From assembly GCF_905220365.1 (NCBI RefSeq), contig NC_061131.1, positions 8,345,318 through 8,409,317 of the forward strand: a stretch of DNA of 64,000 nucleotides, in the 5' to 3' direction. This document shows positions 35,093-52,668 of this stretch, in pieces. The position numbers and the translations under genes were made by a program. The notes under the pieces were generated by a model. It was given only the letters and a program-made list of their open reading frames with translations. It had not been told where the DNA came from and searched no databases. This DNA is from Vanessa cardui (lineage: Eukaryota; Arthropoda; Insecta; Lepidoptera; Nymphalidae). Position 1 is the first letter of the stretch, and every line of letters starts with the position of its first letter.

Positions 35093-37319
35093 TAGTTTTG
35101 TTTTCTCCTTAACACTATTAAAACTGTAAATTATAATAAAAATGCACTTTGTGGAAAATTAAACTTAAAATCTTTAAGTAATTTTTGCTTTATGTTGTTC
35201 GCCACGAATAAAATTACTTAAGTGAAAATTAAATAAGATTCTACAACTTGAATTTAATAAATAAGGATACTATAACTCATGTATGTAATTTTATTTAATC
35301 GTGTAGAAATGATATTTTAATAAATTACAAATAAAAGTGACTCAAAATTATTACATAAAATTTTATGTGCGTGTATGATATTAAACAGGGTAAAATATAC
35401 ATTTAAGTATTTATTTTATAATATTTTACCATCCCTGTCCCACTTTTTACCTACTGTTACATATTCGATAATTGAAAATACACAGATCATTGCTAAGATA
35501 TTGAGATACATAATATTTATACTGTATAACAAAAAAATCTTTATTCAAATCATTTTATCTATTTCCATAATAGAGCTGATCTCGAATAATAGAAATCGAA
35601 TTCGACGTCATCTTGAGAGTTATTGTAAAAGAATTATCTCAAATCTGTTCTTCGGATCCGGAATATAAATGTCGGCGCGTGGGACGGCCGCTTAGAGCAA
35701 TATGTCAAACGACGGATGGTTCCTCCTTTGCGACCGTCTTAACTGTCGACATATATAACTAGCTGCGGAACATTGAGAAATAATTACTTTGATTTGGCTT
35801 AGATTAGACTCTGTGTCTTCTTTGGATGTATATTTAAACTGATACATACATGTACATCTACGAAGCGTTTTTAAGAAAACAATTTGGCAGATGATTTCAA
35901 TAATGTACTTACCTACTAGTTTTTATCTATATTATATCGATTAAAACAATGCACAAGATATTCGATTTTTCAATTAAATGGATTATGTTTGACGTTCGAT
36001 TTATTCGATAATAATTTGAACCAATTTTATTTAATAAAGTATAGGTTACGTTAGACACAATAAGTCTTTCATCAGACTTTGTAAACGGTAGATACGATTG
36101 TAAAACAACAGAATCCCTTGTAACGTCCGTAGTGCTCCAGTATCAAAACAATTAAATATGCAAATCGAAGATTTATAATTGAGTTTAAAGAGGATTGAAT
36201 TCTTTGGAAATCAAATGATCGCTCAAGTTAGAAAGTAATAAAAAACTACTAACCAAGTTTCTTGCAATGGAACTTATAATTTTCTTTAAAACCAACCAGT
36301 GTTAGCTTTTTTATTATCATTACGAAAGTATAATGCTTCTTCTTGGAACAACGAGATCCTTATTACTCATTAACGCAAAGATTTGCTTTAAAAATTTATT
36401 GAAGGTACGGTATTTGAAAAAAATCGATAAATCTTATATCTTATATCTTTACATTGTGTATATACATTATGTGATTATATTTAATTTAGTTAGTACATAA
36501 TAGTAAAATAAACTTTAAATCTATCTTGTATTCCACATTTCAATCTATTATCTAATATACATAGTACGATTTGTAGTCATAATTACTAAGCATTTAATTG
36601 ATAGTATATAATAAACATTGCGGGTTAATAATACGACAATAGAAGTTGTATCTGCTAGAATAAAATATGAGCTAATTTCAACGTTTGTTCATTAATAAGG
36701 GTTAGATAATCCCACGGTTTTGTCTGTAATATTTAATGATAGCACTATAGCCCCACAAATTTACATTAATCCACTAATAGGGGCAAATGTACTAAATTCG
36801 CTATGTCGCGTGCCGCCCGCATACTGCAAAAGTACATACCCACAGCGATTTCACAATAGCAAGTATATACGGCTCTAATCAGTATCCACCAATGCAAGAT
36901 TAATCTTTATTTACCTCGAATTGGATTAATACAGTTTCATATTTTTGTCTATTAATAAATATATTTGTAATTTATTTTCAATGCATTGGCACCAGTTAGT
37001 CACATTATAACGCTTTATAATATATATATTCATTTATATTATCAAATTCAAAACAGATACCAAATAAAATAAACGAACACTAAACGATGAGTACGTACTT
37101 ATATAACGTGTACCAACAATATTTTAAATAGTTTACGTAAATTCTCATCGCGTACATCAATGCTATCTAACAAGCGAAGTATCTTTATGCGGGTGCCATG
37201 TGCCAAAACACCGATAATAACTTTACAAACATTTGTGACTCCCCTATATAAAATGTATAATATAGAAATAAAAGCAAGGCGACAATAACAATAGTCGTTT
37301 CATTTTTATATTATCGCAT
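35093..37319. other. gene-free AT-rich stretch with two tiny GC-richer ORFs
   Basis: Two short coding-like scraps stand out: MSNDGWFLLCDRLNC near 35700 and MSRAARILQKYIPTA near 36805. Each ends within 20 codons. The long frame at 35375-35668 is AT-driven. No gene can be supported. Confidence 0.4.
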
Positions 37320-38170
37320 GACATTATATGGACAAGGTATTTAAGGAAATAGCCGTCTGTAACTGTCTTCGGAATCTCCTTTTTAGGAGAAGGTTTGAAG
37401 CCGACGATCTTGTCATTATTTTCTGTTCAGCAGCCAAAACCTTTAGAAAGGTATCCTGGACGAGGAACCGGGCTATGTGGGAATCATAACCACTAAAACC
37501 ACTGCGATCGCCGTTTTCAACATGAATCAGAATAGCTCGTGATCGATATAATGAATCCACGGTTCCTCCCTATGCTTTGCTCCTTTCATTTCTTGGATCA
37601 TCTCCGCTCGTTATAAAACGATTAATTATAACAATCAATATCCGAAAAAATGTTGTAACTACAATTGATCGTACATGATACTTAAAAAATGAGTTCATTT
37701 AAAAATGTTGTTCAAGATAAAGCAAACCACTCTTTGCCTGGTACTCGTACTTTCTTAAAACACGATGTCTGCGTCTTGCTCGAAATCGGAACCGTTAAAT
37801 AAATCCAGCTAATCGCACTACTGGGATCCTCGCATTGTACAGACATTGAATGCCTTCATTGTCTACAGGAGACAGTCAAGTATTCTATAATTATACGACT
37901 TAAGAAATTTTGTAGAGACTCTACTTTTGACTGTATTGTAATTAGCATAAGACGTAATATTGAATAGCAAAACGAAATTGTAAGGCTAAACAAAATTGTT
38001 AAAGGTAGACAAGATTGATGTAACGGTCGTGGGCAAGTCCGCGCACGTGCTAAGACCGGCTGCGCGACTTGTACGGTATTAGTGGACATAAAAAAAACTT
38101 TACAAAATTTAATACATACAACTTTAACGCTCAAACATTTTATATACGAATCAAAGGTATCCATGGCCAA
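37320..38170. repeat. unclassified GC-richer repeat-like block(s)
   Basis: Between 37320 and 37580 a moderately GC-rich block has a 78-codon minus-strand frame. Its plus strand includes AATCTCCTTTTTAGGAGAAG, a small inverted repeat. At 38015-38085 a CpG-rich scrap (GTCGTGGGCAAGTCCGCGCA, then CGTGCTAAGACCGGCTGCGC) stands alone. Both look like transposon fragments whose family I cannot name. Confidence 0.3.
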
Positions 38171-41100
38171 AGCAAAAAAAGATTAGGGTATTGACATTGA
38201 CACTAGATATAAATTATACGTATTTAGATGGTAGGTAATAAGCAATTGGTATATATGTAGATATGTAAGAATTAGGTCATGTTTTTGTTGAGTACTCGTT
38301 TCTTTATTTAGAAGTTTGCCAATGAAATGCCAGTAGGTATAAATACACAATATAGAATTAACGGTATCCCGATATAATATAATACTCTTTTTATACAACA
38401 AAAGTACGCTAAACATTGTAATGAAGCAATAAAAGGGAATACAAAATCAAAAGCATATGCAAATTCCCGGTATAGCGGTCTCGTTTCCCTTTTCGTGAAT
38501 ACGTCAAGTGATGTCACTTTAATTATTTATTAATTATTGACGTATTAACAAAAAGACGTGTCGTTTCACGGAAATTCGAATTCGCCTGTATTCGATGGCT
38601 ATTTTTTACAAAGTTCCGCGCTACGTCTGCCTTTTGTTTTATATTCTAAGATATCATCGATCATTTAAATATTTATTAATCTACGTTATTTATTATTTAC
38701 GTATTCCTAAAAAATGGCGTATTCTTCCCGCGATGTAGCATGACCATACAGTTTATAACAACAAAATACTAAAAATTAATGTGATATTTATGAAACCATG
38801 TTTAAAAGTTCGACTAGAGATCATCATACACATATTTTTTTTTAAAATGTACTATATTTGATTAATAAATATATATATATATTACTATGCTTAGTTGATT
38901 TTTCTAATAAAAAGCCACAAAAAATATATCGGCACAAAACCACGTTTTCTTGCCATAAAATTCAATTAAACTTAAAACATTTTTTTATTCCCGCAAAAAT
39001 ATTGTCAGTCATGTTGGTGACGTCACATTGGTAAAGACAACAGTAATTGTGTATATAGGACTGGCACTCTTTCCACGTTAAGAGCTATAAATATTTGGTG
39101 TTTTTGAGGAAATAATGAATTACAACAGCTATCGTTTGTGTGTAATGTACAAATACTACAATTAAAATTACAGAAAATTGGGTTAACAAAGTGGCATTGA
39201 TATGACAGTTTTTGCCTATCTGACGCCACACCATGGCGGCTCGTGCTTTGGGTCACCTGATATACAGACTATAAATTACGGCTTTTAATTTTAATATAAT
39301 AAAATAATAAAGCGCTTTTATGACTCAATATCAAAGTATTTAATAGTTTGTTTCTGCATATGTTTTAACTTTTATCAAATTTCATAACTAATTTTTCAGT
39401 AATGAAAATTCTTTATTGTTACGACAGTGTTCTTGTCAAAAATTTACAACGATTGTGTAGTTTAGTCTGAACTAAAACTATATAAACTAACATATTGCTA
39501 GAGCTACATTAATAATTAATAATACCATTCGAATCAGTACGTAGTTTATATATCAAGTGAAATTTCGAAATATTTTCTATGATTGTAGTAGATTACATAG
39601 TATAAAACGCTTACTGCTAATATAGTAAAGAAACACTAATGATTTTAGAACTTTCTAGAATTTTTTATGTAATGCTGTAAAAAACAAATTCTATAGTATA
39701 TTTAGTATCAGTATTGCACCCCTGCGAAACCAGGGCGCGTCGCTAGGTTAAGATCTGACCTACCTGATGTTGATATGTTTTTATAAATATAACACATCAG
39801 GTAGATACGATTTTTTGAATATAAAAAATATTAATATGATTATACTTGCTATTATTATCATATTAATTTTTTTTTTTTTATAGAGAGTTATTAAGCCTTA
39901 TTTCGTCAATGCCCTCAATCTTAGGATCTAAGATTATATTTTCCTCATACCTATAGTTACGCTGGGTCACTGGATAGGTAGTGATATTTAATGGTACAAT
40001 ATTTGAAGATTGGATGGTACTGACCCGTCTGGGCTGACAAAAGATGTAGCACCAATTTTTTATAAACCGAAGAGGTACAACCGATGGAATAGAAAGATGG
40101 AATGTTTACTAAAAATAAGGTCGATATAATCATAACCTCCTTGATCTTGCAGCCGACTAAAAGGATTGACAGAATCTATAGTATTATACTATGTGATAAT
40201 TTAAATATGCAGATAAAATATCGACCTATTCATTGGTATATCTTTTAAATAACTTTAAATCTCGAATTAAAATGACAATATTTTATTTTTAAAAATATCG
40301 TGATCCTAAACAGATCACAAACTTAAATACATACATTTATAAAAATCGTTTTTATTAGTTTAATATATACAGGAGAAACGAGAACAAAGAAAAAAAATAA
40401 CGATTCCTATTATTTATACAGAACATGCATATTTAATTTATTCATTGCCCAGCGTTCACCGGTTCTGTTTTACTTTTAAACTGCGTACATAGTCAAGTTT
40501 AATTAAAAAAAAGTAAATGACAGTTAGACTCACGCTATAAAGATTTATATATCTACTAGCTAAACCTGCGACTTAGCCCGCTTGAAATTAGTTATTTTGA
40601 CGGACTAAAGTTATACTCAATTATATTGATAGAAAATATAAAAAAAATATTAGGAGGCATTGTAACTAATTGTGAAAACCAGGCAGACGAAGTCTTGACA
40701 AGCTAGTTTATAATATTACAATATTAAAAGAAACTTATCGAGTAAATATATTATAAATCTTTTTTTATCAAGTATATATATCCATGCAACTGGCTAGAAC
40801 AAATAAAAAAACAAAAGCCCGCGAAACTGAATTAAACCGCCAATTTTTTTCTTTTTGATCGCGGACTAAGGTTATTATTGGCGCGACTTGTAATGTGTTA
40901 AAATTGTTATTTGTGTTTTATTTGGATTGGTAAGCTCAACCGAGTAGGTCTTTTACTTCAATATATATGCTTTGGTGATTTATTTATGTGAAGATAAATA
41001 AGTTAGAACTATTTTTGATTTATGAGCAAATTGTTTAAAGTAATTTATATTCTTGCCCTTTTTAAAATCTTTTTTTAAATTTCACTTTTGTATGCTAAAT

Positions 41101-41899
41101 ATAAATTACCTGTGAATAAAAGTAAGCAGTAATATAAGAACACCGCAGTCGCAACATTAATGTTCAACTTTATTTGACACGTTTAAATAACCCAATGTCC
41201 TTTTTTACTAAACCTCGAGGAAAACACCAAGTTTACATAATATTTAATAATTTTATTTGAAAAATAAAATAGAGAATAAAATTGCATCGTGTTGGTAAAT
41301 TTTTTTTTTTTTTTTAATAATAAACAATCATCTTCTATATTACTTCTTGTATTTGGCTTATAATCTACGAGAACTATACAGTAAGTAAATATGGGAAATA
41401 CAAACATCAGCAAGTAAGCATCGTACTCGGCTCAATTAATAATTTATTCCTACCACCTATATTTAGAATGTAAATGGACTTCAATATACTGGTGAAAATC
41501 TTTAAATGGGGTAGCGAGGTTCTACTGTTTTTTCCACAGGAAAACGCATTTAGAAGTATGACCCTGAATTCCAAAAATATTTTTATATACCTTACTCGAA
41601 AATGCATTTAATATTCCAATACGACTCACGTTGTACAGAATCAGCCGGGTCGGTATCTACATGGAATATGTAACAAAAATATTAAAGCTTTTTTTAAGGC
41701 GGCATATAACATTTTAAGATAATTTTAAATTAGATAAATAATTCTAAATTGTGAATCAACATTGTGAAAACATTTAAGGAACTATAGTAAATTACATTAA
41801 TATCTTAAAAAAATATTGTTATGAGAAATTGTAACTGTGCGACTATATAATTAACAGAAGTAAATAAAAACAGTAATCACACTGTGTGTTAGGATTATA
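38171..41899. other. gene-free stretch with scattered transposon ends
   Basis: A hairpin at about 39759-39805 pairs CTACCTGATGT with ACATCAGGTAG. ACTAG at 40555-40559, followed by a GCGACTTAGCCCGC stretch, looks like a Helitron 3' end on the minus strand. AGCTAGT at 40701-40707 looks like another on the plus strand. No gene is recognised. Confidence 0.4.
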
Positions 41900-42343
41900 T
41901 TTAATAGGCTATTTGACAATTCGAAAAATAAGTTGTAAATTTTTGTAATCAGTGAAATTAAAAATGGCTATTTACTAACGAAAGTTGAAAATAATACTTA
42001 ATTTATTTATACAAAAATCCATAAATAAAAATGCACTTTTTCAAACATTTGTCACGTGGCACAAAACGCTCCTGATTGGCCGGCTTATGATGAAGTCACT
42101 TTCATGTAGACCTTGCTTTTCTACGATATGTATCTCAGATTAAAATAAAGGAAAGTGACGTCATTGCAGCGCCGTAGTGTCCAAGCAGCGTTTTCGCGCG
42201 CTATTTAAATATGGAATTTCTAATATGATATTTTTCGGCAAATATGTACTTACTAGAAATAAAAAACACAACTATTACTGGGTTCCTTAATTTCTACTAA
42301 ATAATATAAAATGGATTTTAAAAACCAGTCAAATAGCCTATTA
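41900..42343. mobile_element. 444-bp TIR element (MITE-like)
   Basis: TAATAGGCTATTTGAC at the left end is matched exactly, inverted, by GTCAAATAGCCTATTA at the right end. The interior has no coding capacity but includes GTCACGTGGCAC and GTGACGTCATTG. Length and perfect termini fit a recently mobile MITE. The target duplication is unclear. It lies about 600 bases upstream of the gag-like gene. Confidence 0.75.
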
Positions 42344-42954
42344 CATTACATAAAATTACCAGGTTACAAACAAAAGTACACCTCCAAAGTATATTATCCA
42401 AATATTGTATTCATATAGAAATTATGAAAATCCTCCAATGATTTTTTACACGTTAATAAAGTAAAATATAAAAATCATATGCATCATAAGATATACTACT
42501 GTTTTATGTAATTAATTTCCTACACAACGATTAGTAATTTAGTTATAGGGCAATACTACAAATTATTATTTTTTTTTAATTTATTTGAAAACTGTCATTG
42601 CCGCCTGCCGCGGTTCTCGATTGGGATTTAGAAGTTTAATAATATTTCTTTTAATAAATAATTAAACTGTTATGACCTTTAAAGTAATTTAATTAATGGT
42701 ATAAATTAAATTATTAGGTAAGTACTACTTCTTAATATTTAAGTTTTAAGTATCGCAACGACTGCTGTTATTATTAAATATTTAATTTACTTTGATACGT
42801 TTAAGGAATAACTAATAATATATCATTAATTTTAATAACGTATTCGTGTACTTCTAGTATCTATACACATTTATATAAATAATAGTTTTAGTTATATATA
42901 ATAATAGTTTGCTATGAATAGTTTATCAAACACTACTTATGTTTTATTTCGCAG

Positions 42955-42981
42955 ACCGAAAATACGACATCTAACTACAAA
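42955..42981 (+). other. possible 5' UTR segment after an intron acceptor
   Basis: TTTTATTTCGCAG ending at 42954 is a good 3' splice site, directly before the gag-like ORF. It suggests a spliced leader exon upstream, which I could not locate. CTACAAAATGG around the start codon is a good insect translation context. Confidence 0.4.
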
Positions 42982-43875
42982 ATGGATGTAACGAATATAA
43001 CCGAAGCCATTAGCGAATGCCATATCTCATCTTCTATAGAAGCTAGTGCCACTACAGGTACGATTATTACTGATGTTGATAATGTCGAACTTTGCTCAAA
43101 GTGGCCAAAACTAAAAATCAAAGTACCCGACATATTTTTACACAAACCTGTCAATTTTGCACAACATGTTCGTAAGCTAATTTCAATGGGCATAAAGTTC
43201 AATCAACCCTATCTAAGCAGATATTATACCAAAATAACTTGCCCTACTTTCAATGACCATAAGGCTTTAATACAATATTTCGAAAAAAAGAAACTACCTT
43301 ATCATACATTTGGAAATCCAACAAAACGTAAGATGAAAGTAGTTATCAGGGGTCTGCCTAAAGATATAGACTTGAACAAAATAAAATTTGAGTTAAAAGC
43401 AGTATCTATACCTATTCTTCGACTACATCTAATGCAGAAGTGTGAAAATATTAAAGACAATACCTCCTTAGTATTAGCAGTAGTGCCTCATAGTGATGAA
43501 GGTAAGAAAATATTGAGAGTTCAGAAGCTCTTAGGGTATGATATTAAGATGGAGCCACCGAAACCTAAAACTAAGCAATGTCATAGATGTCAAATGTGGG
43601 GACATTCTCAAAGGTACTGTCACGGCCAGGTCAAATGTGTAAAGTGTGCTGGTGAACATTTATCTAAGAAATGTGAAAGAGATCCAATCAAAGAGCCACC
43701 AAAATGTGCTAACTGTGGTAGTGAGCACACCGCCAACTATAGACAGTGCCCTTGTTGTCCAGATTCAGCAGAACACAAACTTAGCCTAAGTCAAAAATTG
43801 ACCAGAATGCAAGTACTTTATAGAAGAACTGTTTTAGTAACGTTAGAAAATTGTGATAAGTTGTATAAAAATTGA
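42982..43875 (+). CDS. intact gag-like zinc-knuckle protein, possibly domesticated
   Basis: The 297-residue ORF has the layout of a Jockey/X-element-type LINE gag. An N-terminal section (1-105) is followed by a pre-C2HC region (about 115-195; MKVVIRGLPKD, then VSIPILRLHLMQ). Three CCHC-type knuckles follow: C200-C203-H208-C213 (perfect CX2CX4HX4C), C219-C222-H226-C231, and a third around C242-C245-H249-C256. Such proteins bind nucleic acid. The frame has no stop or shift, but no endonuclease or reverse transcriptase follows. Instead AATAAA lies at 44022-44027. An intron acceptor precedes the ORF. Together these favour either a captured host gene or a recent gag-only retrocopy. Origin from a LINE gag is secure; host function is inference. 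Confidence 0.8.
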   Translation: MDVTNITEAISECHISSSIEASATTGTIITDVDNVELCSKWPKLKIKVPDIFLHKPVNFAQHVRKLISMGIKFNQPYLSRYYTKITCPTFNDHKALIQYFEKKKLPYHTFGNPTKRKMKVVIRGLPKDIDLNKIKFELKAVSIPILRLHLMQKCENIKDNTSLVLAVVPHSDEGKKILRVQKLLGYDIKMEPPKPKTKQCHRCQMWGHSQRYCHGQVKCVKCAGEHLSKKCERDPIKEPPKCANCGSEHTANYRQCPCCPDSAEHKLSLSQKLTRMQVLYRRTVLVTLENCDKLYKN

Positions 43876-44021
43876 TATAAATTATTACTAGAAGTTGTAT
43901 TTGATCTCCAAAGTCATCCGTTTATATTATTTGCCACAATGTTACCTGTCATCTAATGACTTACCTCTAAATGTAAATGAAAATTACATCTTGTGATAAT
44001 TTAACAGTATTTTGGTACAAA

Positions 44022-44027
44022 ATAAAA
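44022..44027 (+). terminator. polyadenylation signal for the gag-like gene
   Basis: AATAAA lies about 150 bases past the gag-like stop codon, on the plus strand. It falls only 31 bases from the opposing signal of the aminotransferase gene. Confidence 0.55.
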
Positions 44028-44057
44028 CTTTTTATAAGTGTAAATCTTAGTTTTTAA

Positions 44058-44063
44058 TTTATT
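44058..44063 (-). terminator. polyadenylation signal for the aminotransferase gene
   Basis: AATAAA on the minus strand lies about 110 bases past the stop codon at 44171. Confidence 0.55.
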
Positions 44064-44170
44064 TTATACATTTAAAATATAATATATTTTTTTTAATTAA
44101 TATAATTATTTAACTATATGTACAAACTTAACATATTCGATATAATACTTAAGAGATTTCTTTTAAACAT

Positions 44171-48362
<4,192 letters not shown>

Positions 48363-48547
48363 TTTTGTACAGAAATATCTAAAAAATAGTATAAAATTAT
48401 ATATTAAAAAGTAAGTATTTTAATTTTATGTATACAAATAAGATGAAAGTCAAGAGTTACGACCCTTAACTTATTAATAATGTAAGGTGAAAAGTTCACC
48501 TTGCCTTCAAAATATCTAGTAATTCTTAAAATAAATCGGTCTCTTAC

Positions 48548-48660
48548 CTTTAAAAACTATTATTAGAAATATGAATGAAGATAAAAAAGGTCGTGAACTT
48601 AATGATATCTTAAAACGAATATGTAATAAAGCGTCACGTGCGGCGCCTGAGCAAGTAATG
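48548..48660 (-). other. 5' UTR exon of the aminotransferase gene
   Basis: A minus-strand donor AAAG|GTAAGAG (exon end 48548) pairs with an acceptor ending at 48379 (TTTTTTAG). This adds a 17-base untranslated start to the first coding exon and leaves a 169-base intron in the leader. The upstream limit is inferred from the TATA box. Confidence 0.5.
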
Positions 48661-48890
48661 CTAAAATATATTTCAAGACATCTTATTTTATAGACGCAGG
48701 CGGAGGCGCGCACGCCTTCGTTGCGGCCAATGAAAACAAAAGAATACATACTATCAGTGCAATAACGTACTTGATAAGCGCACATGCTGTAAGAAGTCAC
48801 CAGCCACGCGAGTGATGCCGCACCGCCATGACTGGGACGCATGCTTGTTAAGGGGAAGCTCACGAGCATTGACGTCATTATTATCATAAT
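48640..48890 (-). promoter_or_regulatory. promoter of the aminotransferase gene
   Basis: TATAAAAT on the minus strand (48692-48685) sits beside CpG-rich DNA (about 48690-48730, GGCGGAGGCGCGCACGCC on the plus strand). A CACGTG E-box is at about 48636. TGACGTCA near 48870 is a CREB-type site upstream. The 123-codon open frame over this stretch is a side effect of GC content. Confidence 0.5.
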
Positions 48891-51800
48891 ATATTTCCCA
48901 CTTAGGCATTTATTTTATCATGTGAACTAGAAGTCATCACTTGTTTTCATACTATATTAAAAATAAGTCGTAAAAACAATTTCTCAGTCACTATTTATAG
49001 ACAGGTTATTCGATAAATATTTTTATTGTTATTCACGTGTAATGCACATTTGACAAAGAAAATAAATGAAGTAGATAAACGTATAACTTTTTCTGATCTT
49101 ATAGTTATAACAGTGTTATTACAAATTTATGTCAAAGTTAATTATAATAGTAGCCTTGAAAATCGAGTGGAAAATACTCCTTAATGCGTGTCATTTATGA
49201 ACTGTGACCAGCGATTTCAAATGTGTGTTAAATTATTTCTTATCATAAATATCTATAACATACATTGGTCGTTACATTTTACGTTTTTATGGATCTTTAG
49301 AGTACAATAAAACACTATTAACTAAATATAACATGCAAACAATGAGCATCAAGAGAATCAATTTAAACTGCACAAACAAAATGATACGTAATAATGTGTT
49401 TGTCTTCGCCTTTATTTACTTAGTTATATGTTGCAATGAACGCAGTTAGAAATAATTATTTATCATAATAATGTTATAGAATTACATGTTTTATTACGAC
49501 GTTTTAAATCATAAAAAGATCGGGATTATAGTAGGTTTATTATATTTATTACATTAAAAAATATTTAAATCTTGATATCTATTCATCGTCTGTTTTATAT
49601 ATATTTAATTTAGATTTTTAATAAACCCATAAGCGTGATAAGGGGACAGTAAATTGTTCTATTTAGTATATGTATAATAGGTTTTTGATCCTATTCGAAA
49701 GAGATGACAATAAACGACTTTATCTTAAAAGTCAGCGCACGACCTACCCTACATGTATACCTATTTATAATCGCAAATTATATCACTAGTCAATTCAATG
49801 ATTGTCTTCCGGATCTGTGTTATAAACTTCCACAGAACATCCTTTAATTAACTGAGGGGATCTTAACTGATTGTAACGAATGACCTTGGTTGGCAGATAA
49901 TTGAAACAATTGTACCTACCGACATTCAGCTACTAGCTTTTTTTTAAATGTTACAATGCCTTTTACTTTTTCTAAATGAAAACATTCATGTCAGGCACAC
50001 TGAACTAACCTAATTTTACGCCGCTACAAAACTTGCTATCCTTTTTAACCTGAACACATGAAACAAGGATAACAGTATTTTGGTTTAATTAAATGAATCA
50101 AGTTTATCTTAGAGTTTATATATGATTAATTATAAGAATATTATAACCGTTTTAAAAACGTTAAATACTACAACACAACATATAGCCATCTAACATTTTT
50201 GACTTTCTATAGGCTCGTGTCTTTCCTGTCTTTTATAATGCATGTGTATTAGGCAGGAGAAAATAAATTATATTATTATTATACGCATAGCACGCCCACA
50301 AGCAGAACCAATTACTTCTATTTTATTTCACAAATACTGCTTTATATTTTGTTAAGTTATCCAAGGAGATAAATGGCTTAACAAAACTAACGTTGCATAA
50401 TATCATTAGGCAAAAAAAAACCTATATTCCTAATTTTCGTTGTATATACTGGATACATACATTTACATGTATGGTACACATTCGATTATATCAATAACAA
50501 TAATCTTTATTGATATAAAATGTGGCACAGTTGAGTATTGGAGCTAAAGAAATATTATATAATATTTATACAGTTCATTAAAAATTATTTTTATTTGATA
50601 ATTCGTAAAATAGGTTGGTCGCGTGATCGCATGCAAATCAAATCAATGCAAAATTATTACATTGAAGTCATGATAAATATTTTAAATCAACATTCCTAGG
50701 CTATCATGTCAATTAAACGTGCAACCGCCACCTGCTTGGAATACATATTCGAACGAGAAGACGTCATTTCATTTATTATTTACAATTACAAGTATGTTAT
50801 TGCAAACAAATCCTGCAATAGAAGATCTTTATTCGTAATATAGCCCCATAGAAGGAAAACGCGAATATTAATTAACCGAATATTTCCTCATTTTTCGCAA
50901 CACCGAATCGTAGATGTCCGTAATCTTTATTTATAAGTTTTCTCGTATTTAATATAGGACAGTCAGAAACGGAAGTGTTATACTGTATACTCATTAAACA
51001 ATATAACTTGCACACAACACACAACAAGAGTGCCTTTTATTAATTTTATGAACACAACGACCATGGATTTAAAAACTATATATTTTTTATCGAGAACTAC
51101 ATGATAGTGTTAATTAATTCTTTTGACGAATTATATTCGCCTTATTAATATAACTCGCTCCGGTAACCTTATTCACTGATAGGGACGGAGTGGCAGTCTC
51201 TTCAATAAAACATATTTTATTTCAAAATCCACTAAGCCAAACTTACTACTAAGAGCTAGTATTTATCAAGTTTATTATCCATATTTTAGAAAGCAATATT
51301 GATAATTGTTTTATTTACGCGATCGAGAATCGTTATGTAGATGATATATATTGGTATGGCTGCCCATGATATTGCTGGCAACACGTGTTAAAAAATGTTC
51401 ATTGCGTGTAGTGTTCCAGAACTGTGGTCATTCTACATGATTCACGCTTTGTACTACCAAGGTATGTTGTTCAAAGCATATTTGGCTGGGGTCCAAAGCT
51501 AGAACGACGATGATATTTTTGATTTTTGAATATATCCATTCCCAACTCTTTTAGTCCTTATTTTTATTTATTTTTGCTCCTATATACAAATATCCTTGTT
51601 TATACGTATATTATTAGATACATTATTATAACAATTTAAATATATTTATAGAAGTAGAAAAAAACATTGTGTATATGCATTTTCAATGTCCAATTCACGC
51701 ACTTTTCATATAAGACACTTAAATGTTTCTAGCGCTATAATTATCGTTATCATACCATAAGTGGCACACTGTAAGTTTTTTACAAAAATTAGCGAAAACA

Positions 51801-52668
51801 TGCTAATACACACTTTATTGCACTCCAATACAAATTGCTACGTCAATCTTACAAAATAATCCATGCAGAGTTAAATTATTATATATATAAATTTATGTAT
51901 AATAATATAAATATATCCATTATGAAATGCTAACAAAATTACTAGAAAACTAATCTTAAAGAAAAAGGGGGAATAACTTATATATAAAGAATTCCGATAT
52001 TTAGATACTCATGTTATATCAATAAGAAATTCAATAACATTGAAGTTTTTATTCAGTAGCATGTTTATATTTAGATAGATCTTCAATACCTGGGCATATT
52101 TTCTTCGAAATATACCAATATACAAATTTATTTATAATAATCATAGGTATATCTGATCTTATGTCATTTTTAGTGTAAATATACAGACACAGTCAGCGAT
52201 GTTTACTAAACGTACTTAATATTAATTAAATGTTGATAAGCAAATGTCTCTAAGACAGTTCGTAACTGTATCAATTTACAATTCAGATACATATCAAGTA
52301 CATACATCATCACATATTATCACATGTACACTCGTGTCCCTCGATAAGATATTAAACTAAAATAAAACTGTTATCGATAACTAATTGACGCGTGTGTCTT
52401 CGCCGGTTTGATATAAAAAAAATAGTATCTGTTTGTTCATCACTTGATTTTCTCAGTGAAGCTTAAGTTTCATAAACTGCTAAACGTACATATAAACATT
52501 GCTGATATTTCCATTAACCATGACGTTCGTTATATATTATATGGACACAATATTTTTTATCAATGATTTTCTTTAATTATGATATGAGATTAATCTCAAA
52601 CCAGAAATTTACAATTCAAAAGACCTACAAAAAAAAATGTTATATTTAATAATTTATGTATAAAATCA
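48891..52668. other. gene-free AT-rich stretch
   Basis: No gene or named repeat is recognised. A coding-like 35-codon scrap starts MFIACSVPELWSFYMIHA near 51400, preceded by an 11-codon one (MAAHDIAGNTC). It contains a donor-like CCAAG|GTATGT and may be a pseudogene remnant. The rest is featureless. Confidence 0.45.

Noticed and set aside
35375..35668. 97-codon hydrophobic plus-strand ORF
   Set aside because: Composition is that of AT-rich DNA (Ile, Tyr, Asn, Lys), with no domain and no splice or promoter support.
48516..48887. 123-codon minus-strand ORF upstream of the aminotransferase
   Set aside because: It overlaps the TATA box, CpG-rich promoter and leader exon, and its sequence shows no domain.
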